In this document: positions 10,436-18,794 of the stretch, piece after piece | Numbering within the stretch: the first letter of the stretch is position 1 | Layout: each line of letters begins with the position of its first letter | Assembly (NCBI GenBank): GCA_040881785.1 | Contig: JBBECO010000221.1 | Span: 9,663-73,662 of the forward strand | Reading direction: 5' to 3' | DNA: 64,000 nucleotides | Source of the DNA: JACDCA01 sp040881785 | GTDB lineage: Bacteria > Acidobacteriota > Vicinamibacteria > Vicinamibacterales > 2-12-FULL-66-21 | The notes under the pieces: generated by a model | The model's input: the letters and a program-made list of their open reading frames with translations, nothing else | Database searches by the model: none | What the model was told of the DNA's origin: nothing | Program-made: the position numbers and the translations under genes

Positions 10436-12262
10436 GTGAGCCGCCCGACCATGAGAACGCTCGCCGACCTGGCCCTCCACGCCGCACGGGGGTCTCCCGA
10501 CCGCGCGGTGGTACGCCAGTGCCGTGGCGACACGGTGGTCGACACGTCCGGCCGTGACTTCTTCTCGTGGGTCCGCGACCTGAGCCTCGGCCTCGAGGAG
10601 CTTGGGCTCGCCGCCGGTGATCGCGTCGCGGTCGTCGCTGAAGGCTGTCCCGAATGGTGCGCGACCGACCTGGCGGTAGCGGCCGCAGGCGGTGTGACGG
10701 TGCCGGTGTACCCGACGCTCACGGCGGCACAGGCGGGCTACATCGTGAACGATTCCGGCGCAACGCTGGCGGTCGTCTCCAACCGCACACAGGTCGAGAA
10801 GCTCATCGGCCGGGAAGCCCGGCTCTCCGGCCTCACGGCGATCCTCGTGATGGACGTTGATGGAGGACCGTGGCCCAAGGGCGTCGTGCCTCTCCGCGAT
10901 CTCGCCGCCCGCGGTCGTCAGCGTGTCCTGACTCGCGCAGATGAGGCGCAGCATTTCGAGGAGCGTGTTGCGGCCCTCGATCGCCAAGCCTTGGCGACGA
11001 TCATCTACACTTCGGGCACAACCGGCGAGCCCAAGGGCGTGATGCTCACGCATCACAACGTGCTGTCGAACGTGGAGGCGACCACCGACCTGCTTGGCGT
11101 CACGGCCGATGACGTCGCGCTCTCGTTCCTGCCGATCAGCCACGCCTTCGAGCGGATCGCGGTCTACACGTATCTGTACGCAGGGGCCGCCGTCACGTTT
11201 GCAGAATCGCTCGACACCCTGGCGCGCGACATGGTCACAGTACGGCCGACGCTCATGACCGCGGTGCCGCGCGTGTTCGAGAAGCTGTACGCTCACATTC
11301 AGGAGACGGCCGCGCAGGCCCCCGTCGCCCGGCGGGCGGTCTTTCGCTGGGCCGTCGCCGTCGGCCACCGCCGCTCGACGCGCGTGCGCCGCGGCGAGGC
11401 GGCGGGGCCGCTGCTCGCGCTGGAGGACCGCCTGGCCGACCGGCTGGTCTTTCGACGGATTCGTGCAGCCACCGGCGGCCGACTGCGGGTCCTCGTCTCC
11501 GGCGGCGCACCGCTACCACGTCCGCTGGCAGAGTTCTTCGATGCCATCGGGCTGACGATCATCGAAGGCTATGGACTCACCGAGGCGTCACCCGTCTTGA
11601 CGGTCAACCCGCTCGACCGGCCGAAGTTCGGCACTGTCGGCTGCGCGCTTCCCGGCGTCGAGCTGCGCATCGCCGCGGATGGCGAGATCCTCGCGCGGGG
11701 GCCGAACATCATGCGCGGCTATTACCACAAGCCCGAGGCGACTCGAGCCGTCCTCGACCAGGACGGCTGGCTGCACACAGGGGATCTCGGAACGCTCGAT
11801 CCGGAGGGGTACCTGACGATCATCGACCGCAAGAAGGATCTTCTCATCACGTCAGGGGGAAAGCACGTGGCCCCGCAACCCATCGAGGACGAGATCCGCC
11901 GCCATCCGCTCGTGGCGGAGGCCGTCCTCGTCGGCGACGGGCGCACGTTCATCGCCGCGCTCCTCGTGCCGGATTTTCCCGCGCTTGAGCGCCGGCTCGC
12001 GGCGCTGGACCGACCCGGCGGGGCGCGCGACACGCTCGTCACCCGCCCCGACGTGGTCGCACTCTTCCAGGAGGTGATCGATGCGGTCAACGCCACGCGC
12101 GCGCCCTTCGAGACCATCAAGCGCTTCGCCCTGATCCCGTCGGCCTTCACGATCGCTGCCGGCGAGCTGACACCCACGATGAAGGTGAAACGCCGTGTGA
12201 TCGAAGACCGCTGGCGAGCTCTGATCGAGCAGCTGTACGAGCACGAGGCCCGCCGCACCTGA
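10436..12262 (+). CDS. Long-chain fatty-acid--CoA ligase (AMP-forming, FadD15-like)
   Basis: The protein activates a fatty acid with ATP and CoA through an acyl-adenylate. The family motifs are complete: the phosphate-binding loop YTSGTTGEPKGVMLTHHN, the GYGLTEASPVL motif, and GWLHTGDLG...IDRKKDLLITSGGKHVAPQ near the C-terminus, with the lid lysine region present. Length (about 608 residues) is normal. I chose GTG 10436 because GGGAG lies five bases upstream; ATG 10451 is the alternative. The frame is open further upstream without homology. It follows the glucan synthase after about 225 bases that hold no convincing gene and is probably transcribed separately. A second, truncated member of this superfamily lies at 19585-20148. 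Confidence 0.9.
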   Translation: MSRPTMRTLADLALHAARGSPDRAVVRQCRGDTVVDTSGRDFFSWVRDLSLGLEELGLAAGDRVAVVAEGCPEWCATDLAVAAAGGVTVPVYPTLTAAQAGYIVNDSGATLAVVSNRTQVEKLIGREARLSGLTAILVMDVDGGPWPKGVVPLRDLAARGRQRVLTRADEAQHFEERVAALDRQALATIIYTSGTTGEPKGVMLTHHNVLSNVEATTDLLGVTADDVALSFLPISHAFERIAVYTYLYAGAAVTFAESLDTLARDMVTVRPTLMTAVPRVFEKLYAHIQETAAQAPVARRAVFRWAVAVGHRRSTRVRRGEAAGPLLALEDRLADRLVFRRIRAATGGRLRVLVSGGAPLPRPLAEFFDAIGLTIIEGYGLTEASPVLTVNPLDRPKFGTVGCALPGVELRIAADGEILARGPNIMRGYYHKPEATRAVLDQDGWLHTGDLGTLDPEGYLTIIDRKKDLLITSGGKHVAPQPIEDEIRRHPLVAEAVLVGDGRTFIAALLVPDFPALERRLAALDRPGGARDTLVTRPDVVALFQEVIDAVNATRAPFETIKRFALIPSAFTIAAGELTPTMKVKRRVIEDRWRALIEQLYEHEARRT

Positions 12263-12315
12263 ATATCGTCGGCGGCTCACGCGCCGTTCTCCATTCGTAT
12301 GACGTCAGGGATGAC

Positions 12316-12666
12316 TCAGCGTTGGCGCCGCTCAGCAGCGGGCAGCATGAGCGGATCCTTCAGATGCAGGATCTGCTTCACGCCATCGGCCGACACGACC
12401 GCGACCGTCTCGACGCCCTTTGGACCTTCCTGAAAGTAGACCTCCCTCGGGTGCCTGATGAGGTGGTTCAGCCCACTCATAGCCACATCGAGAAGATCGT
12501 CTTGAGCATCGTAGGTGACGCCCAGTAACGGCAGCCACTCCGCCACAATCTGATCACCGAGTTCGAGCGACGCCGCCTCCACTTCGACTCGTTTGCCGAC
12601 CAGGGCGTCCGCCAAGCCGTCGAAGAACGCTCGCCACTCTGCCTGAGGGATGGTTCGTGATGCCAT
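12316..12666 (-). CDS. DUF5335 family protein
   Basis: The 116-residue protein matches the DUF5335 pattern: a MASRTIPQAEWRAFFDGL start, a central LEVEAASLELGDQ-like strand pair (here EVEAASLELGDQ), and a hydrophobic second half with DLLDVAMSGLNHLI. Members are small soluble proteins of unknown role, often found in stress clusters. I chose the ATG at 12666 because GAGGGG precedes it by about five bases; the frame itself is open nine codons further. It converges with the acyl-CoA ligase, and the short gap 12263-12315 holds no clear terminator. It is not coupled to an intact upstream neighbour, since the preceding 500 bases are degenerate. Confidence 0.75.
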   Translation of the reverse strand: MASRTIPQAEWRAFFDGLADALVGKRVEVEAASLELGDQIVAEWLPLLGVTYDAQDDLLDVAMSGLNHLIRHPREVYFQEGPKGVETVAVVSADGVKQILHLKDPLMLPAAERRQR

Positions 12667-12667
12667 G

Positions 12668-12925
12668 TCAGTCCCCTCGCCAGTCATCAGCACACCAGGG
12701 TTGCACGATCATCGCCATGCTCGTGGCGCCTACGAACTCGTCATCGGCCAGCTGCTGCACGGTGCAGTCGAGCAGAAACGGCCTATTGCGTGCGAGCTCT
12801 GTGCATGGTCGGAAGCCGCTGATGGCGTCGTCGTCGAATCCGAATCGTGGCTCGACAATACGTACCCGCGTCCGGCAGCCACTGCTGAGACTGTCAGTCG
12901 TGCCGAATATTTCGCGAGCGGTGCG
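12668..12925 (-). other. Degenerate coding remnant of unknown origin
   Basis: Read on the minus strand, the frame that stops two bases before the DUF5335 start is open for about 85 codons. It has protein-like content (RVRIVEPRFGFDD, RPFLLDCTVQQLADDE) but no start codon, because a TGA lies just upstream. The phrase around RPFLLD faintly recalls the N-terminal region of large NAD-glutamate dehydrogenases; this is a weak guess. The rest of 12926-13200 shows no recognisable coding. Confidence 0.3.
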
Positions 12926-13199
12926 AACGATTCAGCAGTGTGGCAAGGCATCCGATCTAGCGGGTCACTAAATGCCGGAACGAAACGAAGCGCAGTCTTT
13001 GGCACATTTTCTGCTTTCTCATCGCCCATCGGGGTAACGCCCCTGGGTACGGTTTGATGAACCGGGAGTGTGACGGAAAGTCGGACGCGAAAGCTTCCAA
13101 CGCCGCAACCACAAACCGGTGAACGCAGACCGGCACAGCAGGGATGACGTGCCCCGACTTTCATGTACGGGCACGGTTGGATGACGATCCACCGTCGCT

Positions 13200-13554
13200 C
13201 CACTGCGCACGTCCTCGGCGCGGCGGCGAAGCACGCCGCCGGCAGCACGCTCAACGCCAACATGGTGGCCGAACCCGCCGTACCAATGTCCCACTCGAAG
13301 TTCCCGCCGCGGATATCCGGCCCGGGGACGAACTCGAACGTGCGGCTGCCGACGTCGGCGCCCTCGACTGTGGCTCCACACAGCTCGGCGCACGCGTGCA
13401 CGCTCGTCACGTGCTGTGGCCGCAGCCCGGGCTCCCGCCGTCTCTGCCTCGCATTGATGACGCGGACCGGCTCGCCGTGCGGCGCCGCCAGCGCCACCGC
13501 ATAGCGGACGATCGTGCCGCTGCCAGACATCTGCGCGCCATCGATGGTGACCAC
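13200..13554 (-). pseudogene. rtcA: RNA 3'-terminal phosphate cyclase fragment (N-terminal third)
   Basis: Starting at GTG 13554, the minus strand encodes the N-terminal 110 or so residues of an RtcA cyclase: VTIDGAQMSGSGTIVRYAVA, then PGLRPQHVTSVHACAELCGA, then GGNFEWDIGTAGSATM. These match the conserved DGA-xxGSG, PGLxxQH and GSAGS signatures. Homology stops at about ACFAAAP; the remaining two thirds of the usual 340-residue enzyme, including the adenylated histidine, are absent, and the frame drifts into unrelated sequence. It lies eleven bases downstream of the DUF3175 gene, so it was probably the last gene of an operon. RtcA cyclises RNA 3' ends for RtcB, whose intact gene is at 20170-21600. 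Confidence 0.75.
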
Positions 13555-13565
13555 GAGCGTACCGA

Positions 13566-13865
13566 CTATGCCCGACCAAAGGTGATGCGCAACTCGCTCT
13601 TGGCGCGCTCGAGAATCCGTCGTCGCTTGGGACTGAGATTGCGCCCTGCGCGATTGATGTAGAAGTTCAGCATGGACATCGCCGATTGATAGGCGCCGGC
13701 CTTGCGCCGTGAGCTGAGTTCGGCGGACCGCTTCAGCGAGCGCGCAATGGCCCTGGGACTGGACCATGTGAACACTCCGGACTCCAGATCGAGAGCATTG
13801 CTCGTCTCGGTCACACGCTGCGACCAGTACTTCGGCTGCGCCCGTGATGTCCGGAGAGATGTCAT
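13566..13865 (-). CDS. DUF3175 family protein
   Basis: The 99-residue basic protein carries the DUF3175 signature: PKYWSQRVTETSNALDLE, GVFTW, then ARSLKRSAELS, YQSAMSMLNFYINRAGRNL and ILERAKSEL. The function of the family is unknown; it is common in soil bacteria and Acidobacteria. I chose ATG 13865, where AGGA precedes the codon. This ATG overlaps the ancestral stop of the broken WbqC-like gene in an ATGA junction, so the gene was once translationally coupled to it. It appears complete and undamaged while both flanking genes are broken. Confidence 0.8.
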   Translation of the reverse strand: MTSLRTSRAQPKYWSQRVTETSNALDLESGVFTWSSPRAIARSLKRSAELSSRRKAGAYQSAMSMLNFYINRAGRNLSPKRRRILERAKSELRITFGRA

Positions 13866-14322
13866 CGTGTTCCTGCGAGGATGATGTCGCGCGCCTTCGG
13901 CCCGCAGTTGAGCACCCGGTCCAGCGTGGACACGTTGTAGCGAACATCTCCTCACAGCTGCGGATACACGGGAGGCCGGAATGTCGCCAGCGCGAGTTCG
14001 AGACGCCGCGCACCGCGCTTCTCCGGATCGATGTACTTTGCCGCAACGGTCAACGTGAGATACGTGTCGGCCTTCAGCGCCTCACACACATTCGCGATCA
14101 GATCGGCTCCCTGACCGCCAACGCCCAGCTCCGATTGCAGGTGCAGCGCCGTCGGGACCCCCAAGGTGACCCACAGATGCGATTTGAGCCGGTTTCGATG
14201 CAACCATCCTGCCCTTGCGGGAACTGCACGCGATCCAGCAGGACCAGCGCGTCCGCGTGAAGGGCCTTGTAGAAGAAGCCGGGCCACGGCAAAAAGATCG
14301 GCTGATGTGTCGTCACGATCAT
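13862..14322 (-). pseudogene. WbqC-like family gene with deletion, frameshift and nonsense codon
   Basis: The start is clear: ATG 14322 begins MIVTTHQPIFLPWPGFFYKA, the hallmark of WbqC-like proteins linked to polysaccharide synthesis. After about 40 residues (DRVQFPQG) the frame shifts by one. The shifted frame gives HRNRLKSHLWVT and, after loss of roughly 80 codons, SELGVGGQGADLI and LATFRPPVYPQL. It then meets TGA at 13952-13954 where the family has TGG (Trp), and continues as GDVRYNVSTLDRVLNCGPKA to a final TGA at 13862-13864. That final stop overlaps the DUF3175 ATG. Total span is about 153 codons instead of about 235. Three independent lesions make this a true pseudogene. Confidence 0.8.
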
Positions 14323-14939
14323 AACGATTTCGTTGCCCGATCGCGGTGCCGCGGACTCGACGTGACAAGAGTCGTGGTCTTGGGCGTCTGCGCCATCAGT
14401 CGTTCATAGATCCGGATTAACTTCTTGGCCTGTTCATCCTCGGTAAAGCGGCGCGCTGTTTCGAGAGCGTTCCTTGCAAACCCGCGCCGTGATGCTGGGT
14501 CGCTCAGGGCCATGTCCACGCGTGCGGCACACGCGCGCGCCGACGCATTGGGTGCGATCAACAGGCCGTTCTTCCCGTTGATCACGATGTCCGTGAACGC
14601 GTCACCCGTACGTCCGGGATGAAAGATGTAACACTCGAGGGCCATCGATCGCTGGACGCCGGAAATCGCCGCCAGCATCTCCGGATAGCACTGCGCACCG
14701 TCTTCGAGGCGCGTCATCCTGTTCCCGCCAACCATGGTGATGGCAAGCGCGGACGATAGCGCGTGCACGAACTCGCATGAAGTGAGGTCGACACGACGGT
14801 CGAACCGATAGACGACCGTCGGTGTGGCCAGTGCCACGATCCCAACTACACGAGGACGACGCCCACTCCAGCCACGATCAAGCCACACGTCACGAACTCC
14901 ACCATTCACACCCGAGCGTCCTGTACGCCGGAGAGACAT
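14319..14939 (-). pseudogene. Chimeric remnant: cardiolipin-synthase N-terminus joined to a glycosyltransferase C-terminus
   Basis: The open frame is a fusion of two unrelated genes. The first part (about residues 45-115 from ATG 14939) has the pattern that opens phospholipase-D-type cardiolipin synthases: GGNRMTRLEDGAQCYPEMLA followed by ECYIFHPGRTGDAFTD. At about base 14590 it jumps straight into the C-terminus of a GT4/GT-B glycosyltransferase: NGKNGLLIAPNASARA, then RRFTEDEQAKKLIRIYERLM. Neither catalytic site survives: both HKD motifs of the first family and the nucleotide-sugar E-x7-E region of the second are missing. A deletion between neighbouring genes that happened to stay in frame explains it. 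The 3' end abuts the WbqC-like remnant, in keeping with a former polysaccharide or lipid cluster. Confidence 0.75.
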
Positions 14940-14953
14940 GTCCGTCCGTCTTC

Positions 14954-15847
14954 TTACGACCGCCTCACGATGAGGACGGGGCACGCTGACGTCCGAATCA
15001 CGTGGTGTGTGGTCGATCCGAAAACCAGCAGATCGAGTACACCCCGGCCATGTACGCCCATCACGATCAGATCCGATTGCCGCTCGGTGGCGTATCGGAG
15101 TATCTCGCGATACGCTCGACCCTCGACGATGGCAGTGTCCACCGTGCAGTAGGTGCGGGCCTGCTCCGGAATCAGCCCATGCAGTTTGCGCCGGGCATCG
15201 GCCGCAGTCGCTTCGCGAACACGGGAGAGGTCGGGCACAGGCACGGCTGGTTCGCCGACCAATACCGGAGGGAATTCGACAACGTGCAACACTGTGAGCT
15301 GTGCGTCGGCCTCCTCGGCCATGTTGATGGCATACGCCAGCGCATCGAGCGCGCTCTCCGAAAAATCAACGGCGCAGAGAATCCGACGGAACTGGATCGG
15401 CGAGCCGGCCGGGACGTCGGGAGCTCGCGGCGGAACGACCAACGTCGGACAGGTTGCTTTCCGAATTACCTTCTCCGTCACGGAGCCGAGAAAGAGCCGC
15501 TGAAAGCCCGACCGCCCGTGTGTGCCGACCACGAGCAGGTCAGCGTGCCTCGCACCGACCTGTGCCAGGATTTCCTCGTGGATGTAAGGCGCCTCCTGAA
15601 TGTCGAACTCGACGCGAACGTCTCGCGGCACGGCGGACGCCATTCGCCGCAGGTCGCTCATGAGTCGTTCCCGATCGGCATCCTCCAGCACCAGCGGCGG
15701 AAGATCCAAGGTGGGGAGGTTCGCGAACACATACAGCAGCGTCAGCCGAGCCTCGTACCAGCGAGCGATCGCTGCAGCGTGATCGAGCGCATGCTGCGAG
15801 ATCTCGGAGAAATCAACCGGACAGAGTACGTGAACCATGCGGATCAT
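14954..15847 (-). CDS. Tandem universal stress protein (two UspA domains)
   Basis: The 297-residue protein holds two complete UspA domains. Each begins with a VDFS strand (HVLCPVDFSEIS and RRILCAVDFSESA) and ends with a nucleotide-binding signature: GTHGRSGFQRLFLGSVTEKV and GVHGRGVLDLLVFGSTTHHV. Both domains are thus predicted to bind ATP, unlike the first stress protein at 716-1726. ATG 15847 has TTGAGG about eight bases upstream; ATG 15838 is an internal alternative. It follows capA by nine bases on the same strand, so the two are likely co-transcribed together with the secreted protein further upstream. Confidence 0.9.
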   Translation of the reverse strand: MIRMVHVLCPVDFSEISQHALDHAAAIARWYEARLTLLYVFANLPTLDLPPLVLEDADRERLMSDLRRMASAVPRDVRVEFDIQEAPYIHEEILAQVGARHADLLVVGTHGRSGFQRLFLGSVTEKVIRKATCPTLVVPPRAPDVPAGSPIQFRRILCAVDFSESALDALAYAINMAEEADAQLTVLHVVEFPPVLVGEPAVPVPDLSRVREATAADARRKLHGLIPEQARTYCTVDTAIVEGRAYREILRYATERQSDLIVMGVHGRGVLDLLVFGSTTHHVIRTSACPVLIVRRS

Positions 15848-15856
15848 CGTGGCGCC

Positions 15857-16969
15857 TCAACTCGCGCGGAGTAAGCGTAATGCGCCGTGTTCCGTTAGCG
15901 CCACGTGTGCGCCGAACGGGCGGCTGATCTCGTTCACTGTGTCACAGATCCATCGCCCATCGGCCAACGAGGCTCGATTGAGCCGCATGTGCCGAATCTG
16001 CAACGGCGTCATCTCCAACATCAGGAGCCGCCCGGTCTGCTGGCTGACCGACGGAAAGAACATCAGCACCAGGTCGTCGCGGTACCGTTCGTAGCCCGTA
16101 ATGCCCTCGTAGTCGTCGATGAAGTCTCCGCAGCCATAGAGAATGAGCCGGTCGCGGTAGATCTCAATCGGTCGCACATGATGCGAGGAATGGCCGTAGA
16201 CGATGTCGATGCCGCCCTCGACGAGCCGGTGCGCAAAGTTGATGTGCTGCCGTGGCACGTCATATCCCCAGTTGCCTCCCCAGTGGATCGACAGGACGGC
16301 GACGTCCCCCGGCAGCCTGTGACGGACGACGCGCGCGGCGACGTCTGCCGCAGTCTCGTCAGACAAGTCCGGCAAGAGGTTTACGCCCGGTTCGTCGGTC
16401 AGGGCCGCCCAATGGTCCGGCACGCCGCTGCTCTCGTGTGCGCACGCGCCGACGATCAGATGTTGGCCGCCAGAAAGCGCATGCACGACAGGGCCCATCG
16501 CCTCGTCACGGTTCCGTCCGGCGCCCACGGCTCGGATGTCCGAATTTCGAAGCGTCTCGAGCGTCTCGATGAGTCCCTCGGGCCCGTAGTCGAGCACGTG
16601 GTTGTTGGCGACGATGCAGATATCGAGGCGCGCCGCACGAAGGCAACCGACGTTGTCCGGGTGCATGCGATAGTTGATGCCCTTCGGCTCGTGCTCGTTG
16701 CTGCGTGTGATGCTCGTTTCCAGGTTGACCAGACGTGCGGCGGGGGCCATGCGCGCCCATTCGGCAAGCGCGTCCCCCCAGATGTAGTCCGAGCCGAGAC
16801 CTCGGGGTACCGGCCCGGATATCTGCTCCGCGAGTCGCACGTACTCTCGCGCATCGGTGACGTACGGCTCGTGGAGCCCCGGCGCCGACGGCCGGATCAG
16901 GATCTGGTCAATGCCGCGACCAGTCATCACATCGCCGGCGAGAAAGAGCGTGATCGACGCCTCGTCCAT
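15857..16969 (-). CDS. CapA-type metallophosphatase-like protein
   Basis: The 370-residue protein shows the CapA/PGA_cap fold: LFLAGDVMTGRGIDQ at the N-terminus, VNLETSITRS, then VANNHVLDYGPEGLIETL and HWGGNWGYDVP, and the late GHSSHHVRPIE motif. These Asp/Asn/His residues form a dinuclear metal site like that of calcineurin-type phosphoesterases. In Bacillus CapA takes part in poly-gamma-glutamate capsule export, but in most bacteria the substrate is unknown. No signal peptide is evident. Its ATG shares a base with the stop of the preceding secreted-protein gene (TGATG at 16967-16971), so translation is coupled. Confidence 0.88.
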   Translation of the reverse strand: MDEASITLFLAGDVMTGRGIDQILIRPSAPGLHEPYVTDAREYVRLAEQISGPVPRGLGSDYIWGDALAEWARMAPAARLVNLETSITRSNEHEPKGINYRMHPDNVGCLRAARLDICIVANNHVLDYGPEGLIETLETLRNSDIRAVGAGRNRDEAMGPVVHALSGGQHLIVGACAHESSGVPDHWAALTDEPGVNLLPDLSDETAADVAARVVRHRLPGDVAVLSIHWGGNWGYDVPRQHINFAHRLVEGGIDIVYGHSSHHVRPIEIYRDRLILYGCGDFIDDYEGITGYERYRDDLVLMFFPSVSQQTGRLLMLEMTPLQIRHMRLNRASLADGRWICDTVNEISRPFGAHVALTEHGALRLLRAS

Positions 16970-17649
16970 CAGCGGACTCCAGGGCGCACTTTTGCGAAGG
17001 GATCAGAGATCTCGTCACGCGGATTGCCACTCTCCAGGCGCGCGCGCAGACCCTGTACGATCAGCGGCGCCTGACGCTCGACGCGGTCTTCGAGCACCAC
17101 CCGCTCCACGAGCAACCGGCGAAACTCCCGCTGCAGGACGTCGCGCCATTCAGCACCGGCCGTCCCCAACACAGCTGTCAACGATTCGATATCCCCGGCC
17201 GACAACTTGAGGCCACAGGCGCCTGGGCGGCACTGGCGGATCGCATCCATGTCGCGTTGATCGAGGGTGAGATCCGCGAGGTCGGATGGACGTGGCGGAT
17301 CCGAAAAGCGCCCAATCGCCAGTACGAACCTGCTCCGTTTCAGCTCGGCAATCGCGCGCGTCCACGCCACCAGCGCATCGGGCGGTGCATTCAGCCGTGT
17401 GGCGACGAACACGGCGAGCTGTCCGTCCTTCCCGGACAAGACGCGGGCAATGACCTGATCGCGGTCGAGATCCGCTCTGTCTCGCGCGGACACCACGACC
17501 GACGGGGCGAGGAATTCAAACGGGTCGCTCCCTGCTTGCGGTGCGCCTCCGAAGGGACCCGTCTCGAGCGACAACGCGACGGCAGCCGCTGTGCAAATGA
17601 GCCGTCGGGATAATGCGTGCGGCATGGGAGACATCTCGCGCCGGATCAC
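16969..17649 (-). CDS. Conserved secreted or lipid-anchored hypothetical protein
   Basis: I do not recognise a characterised family. The N-terminus holds a signal-type stretch (LSRRLICTAAAVALSLETG), so the mature protein of about 190 residues is probably periplasmic. A conserved-looking core reads RQCRPGACGLKLSAGDIESL, with two cysteines five residues apart. The first start is GTG 17649; ATGs at 17634 and 17625 are alternatives and none has a strong ribosome site. It follows the Hsp20 gene by 16 bases and overlaps capA, suggesting an Hsp20 - secreted protein - CapA - Usp operon. Confidence 0.6.
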   Translation of the reverse strand: MIRREMSPMPHALSRRLICTAAAVALSLETGPFGGAPQAGSDPFEFLAPSVVVSARDRADLDRDQVIARVLSGKDGQLAVFVATRLNAPPDALVAWTRAIAELKRSRFVLAIGRFSDPPRPSDLADLTLDQRDMDAIRQCRPGACGLKLSAGDIESLTAVLGTAGAEWRDVLQREFRRLLVERVVLEDRVERQAPLIVQGLRARLESGNPRDEISDPFAKVRPGVR

Positions 17650-17665
17650 CCGCGTTCGGCAGGCG

Positions 17666-18142
17666 CTATGCGGCTTCGACCTCGACCTTCGTGGCGGGTT
17701 GTGCCAGCGGCGCCGTCACGCGAAGCATCCCGTTTCGGTACTGCGCTGAGACCCGCGCAGGGTCAACCGGGTCAGAAAACGTGTAGCTCCGAAACAAAGG
17801 GCCGTTCGCGAACTCGCAGACCACGACCTCGCCTTCCTGTTCGCGATCCGAATGGTGCACAGGCGCACCCAGCACAAGTTCCGTCGGTGTTACCTGCACA
17901 TCGAGCTGCTTCGGATCGATGCCCGCGATAGCGGCTTCGACGACGAACGCGTCCCTGGTCCGGCGCACCTCGAGAGCGGGTCGCCAAATGGTCTCCCGCT
18001 CCGCTGTGATCCAGTCCTCGACCGCGTGTCCGAAGGCGCCACCGCGTGCTCGAAAGATCTCCCGGGCACGCAGGGCGATGTGTCGCTGCACGCCTTCGAC
18101 TTCGGCGAGCACACTGTCAACCGTGCGGGATCTGACCTTCAT
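17666..18142 (-). CDS. Hsp20-type small heat-shock protein with DUF2934-like N-terminus
   Basis: From ATG 18142 the protein has 158 residues. Residues about 15-50 (HIALRAREIFRARGG, then AVEDWITAERE) match DUF2934, a short helical module that occurs alone or in front of other domains. Residues about 60-158 form an alpha-crystallin domain: RDAFVVEAAIAGIDPKQLDV, GPLFRSYTF and a typical NGMLRVTAPLA strand. Such proteins hold unfolding proteins in the cytoplasm during stress. The start is set by a perfect AGGAGG five bases before ATG 18142. The open frame continues 35 codons upstream and includes a separate conserved peptide, listed on its own. First gene of the putative operon running to 14954. 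Confidence 0.82.
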   Translation of the reverse strand: MKVRSRTVDSVLAEVEGVQRHIALRAREIFRARGGAFGHAVEDWITAERETIWRPALEVRRTRDAFVVEAAIAGIDPKQLDVQVTPTELVLGAPVHHSDREQEGEVVVCEFANGPLFRSYTFSDPVDPARVSAQYRNGMLRVTAPLAQPATKVEVEAA

Positions 18143-18247
18143 GTCTGCCTCCTGCGATGTCACGCCGAGTGTCCACGGAGGTGGATCGCTGGCTGGGAAC
18201 GATTCCATCAGCACTTCGTCGATCGCCGCCTCCGTGCCCGCGTTCAC
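18143..18247 (-). other. In-frame N-terminal peptide with the ESFPASDPP motif
   Basis: Upstream of the Hsp20 start the frame is open from GTG 18247 and encodes AAIDEVLMESFPASDPPPWT. The ESFPASDPP-W motif recurs as a small stand-alone protein or N-terminal tag in stress loci of soil bacteria. Here there is no stop before the Hsp20 ATG, so it is either a longer form of Hsp20 or a small gene that lost its stop. It begins 12 bases after the broken BON gene. Confidence 0.45.
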
Positions 18248-18259
18248 GAACGGCTCCGA

Positions 18260-18566
18260 TCACGGAACGACGGCGATATGGTCCTCGACCTCGTTGACTC
18301 CGGGCGCTGCCCACGCCGCGCGCCGCGCCTCGTCGCGCTCGAACCACGAGTGCACATTGCCGGACAGGGTGACCTTGCTGTCGGCAACGGCGACGTAGAC
18401 GCCGAGCGCCACCCGCTCGGCGGTCGCTTTCTCCGAGTAGGTCCTGACGTCACCGCGCAGCCGTCACCACGCCGTTGTCGACCGACACGCCAATATCCGC
18501 GGCGTCGATGCTCGGCTCCCAGTCCAGGGCGTTCTGGACATGCTGCTGGAAGTCTCTGTCTGTCAT
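18260..18566 (-). pseudogene. BON-domain protein gene with frameshift and internal deletion
   Basis: ATG 18566, preceded by GGAG, opens MTDRDFQQHVQNALDWEPSI and runs to DNGVVT. The frame then ends prematurely (AAR-stop near 18450), and the next frame continues GDVRTYSEKATAERVALGVY. After that about 40 codons normally ending BON 1 and starting BON 2 are missing, and the tail reads DSKVTLSGNVHSWFERDEAR and PGVNEVEDHIAVVP, ending at TGA 18260. The start and end of a two-BON protein are therefore kept, with a one-base shift and a deletion between. The sequence between this gene and the MBL remnant (18567-18794) has an open minus-strand frame of no recognised family. Confidence 0.75.
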
Positions 18567-18794
18567 CGTCGTTCTCCAATGCAGGTAGTTGCCTGACGGA
18601 ATCACGAGCGAGCATCGCAACCTTCGTACCTGGGGGGAGGCAAGGCAGCCCGATTGCGAGCGCGGACGCCAGCCGCTCAGAGATCCCCACGCGAGCGGCG
18701 CTGAGCACCTCATGCGCAGTCTCTCGCAATGGCTGCGAAAGAATCCCGGCTCGACAACTGCCGGCCGAAGGGAACTGTCATGTCCCGTCCCCAC

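Noticed and set aside
13952..13954. In-frame TGA as a possible selenocysteine or tryptophan codon
   Set aside because: The same gene also has a frameshift and a deletion, and other genes here end at TGA normally, so decay is simpler.
12730..14046. 438-codon minus-strand frame spanning rtcA and the WbqC-like gene
   Set aside because: Only its rtcA part has homology; the rest reads other genes out of frame and has no start of its own.
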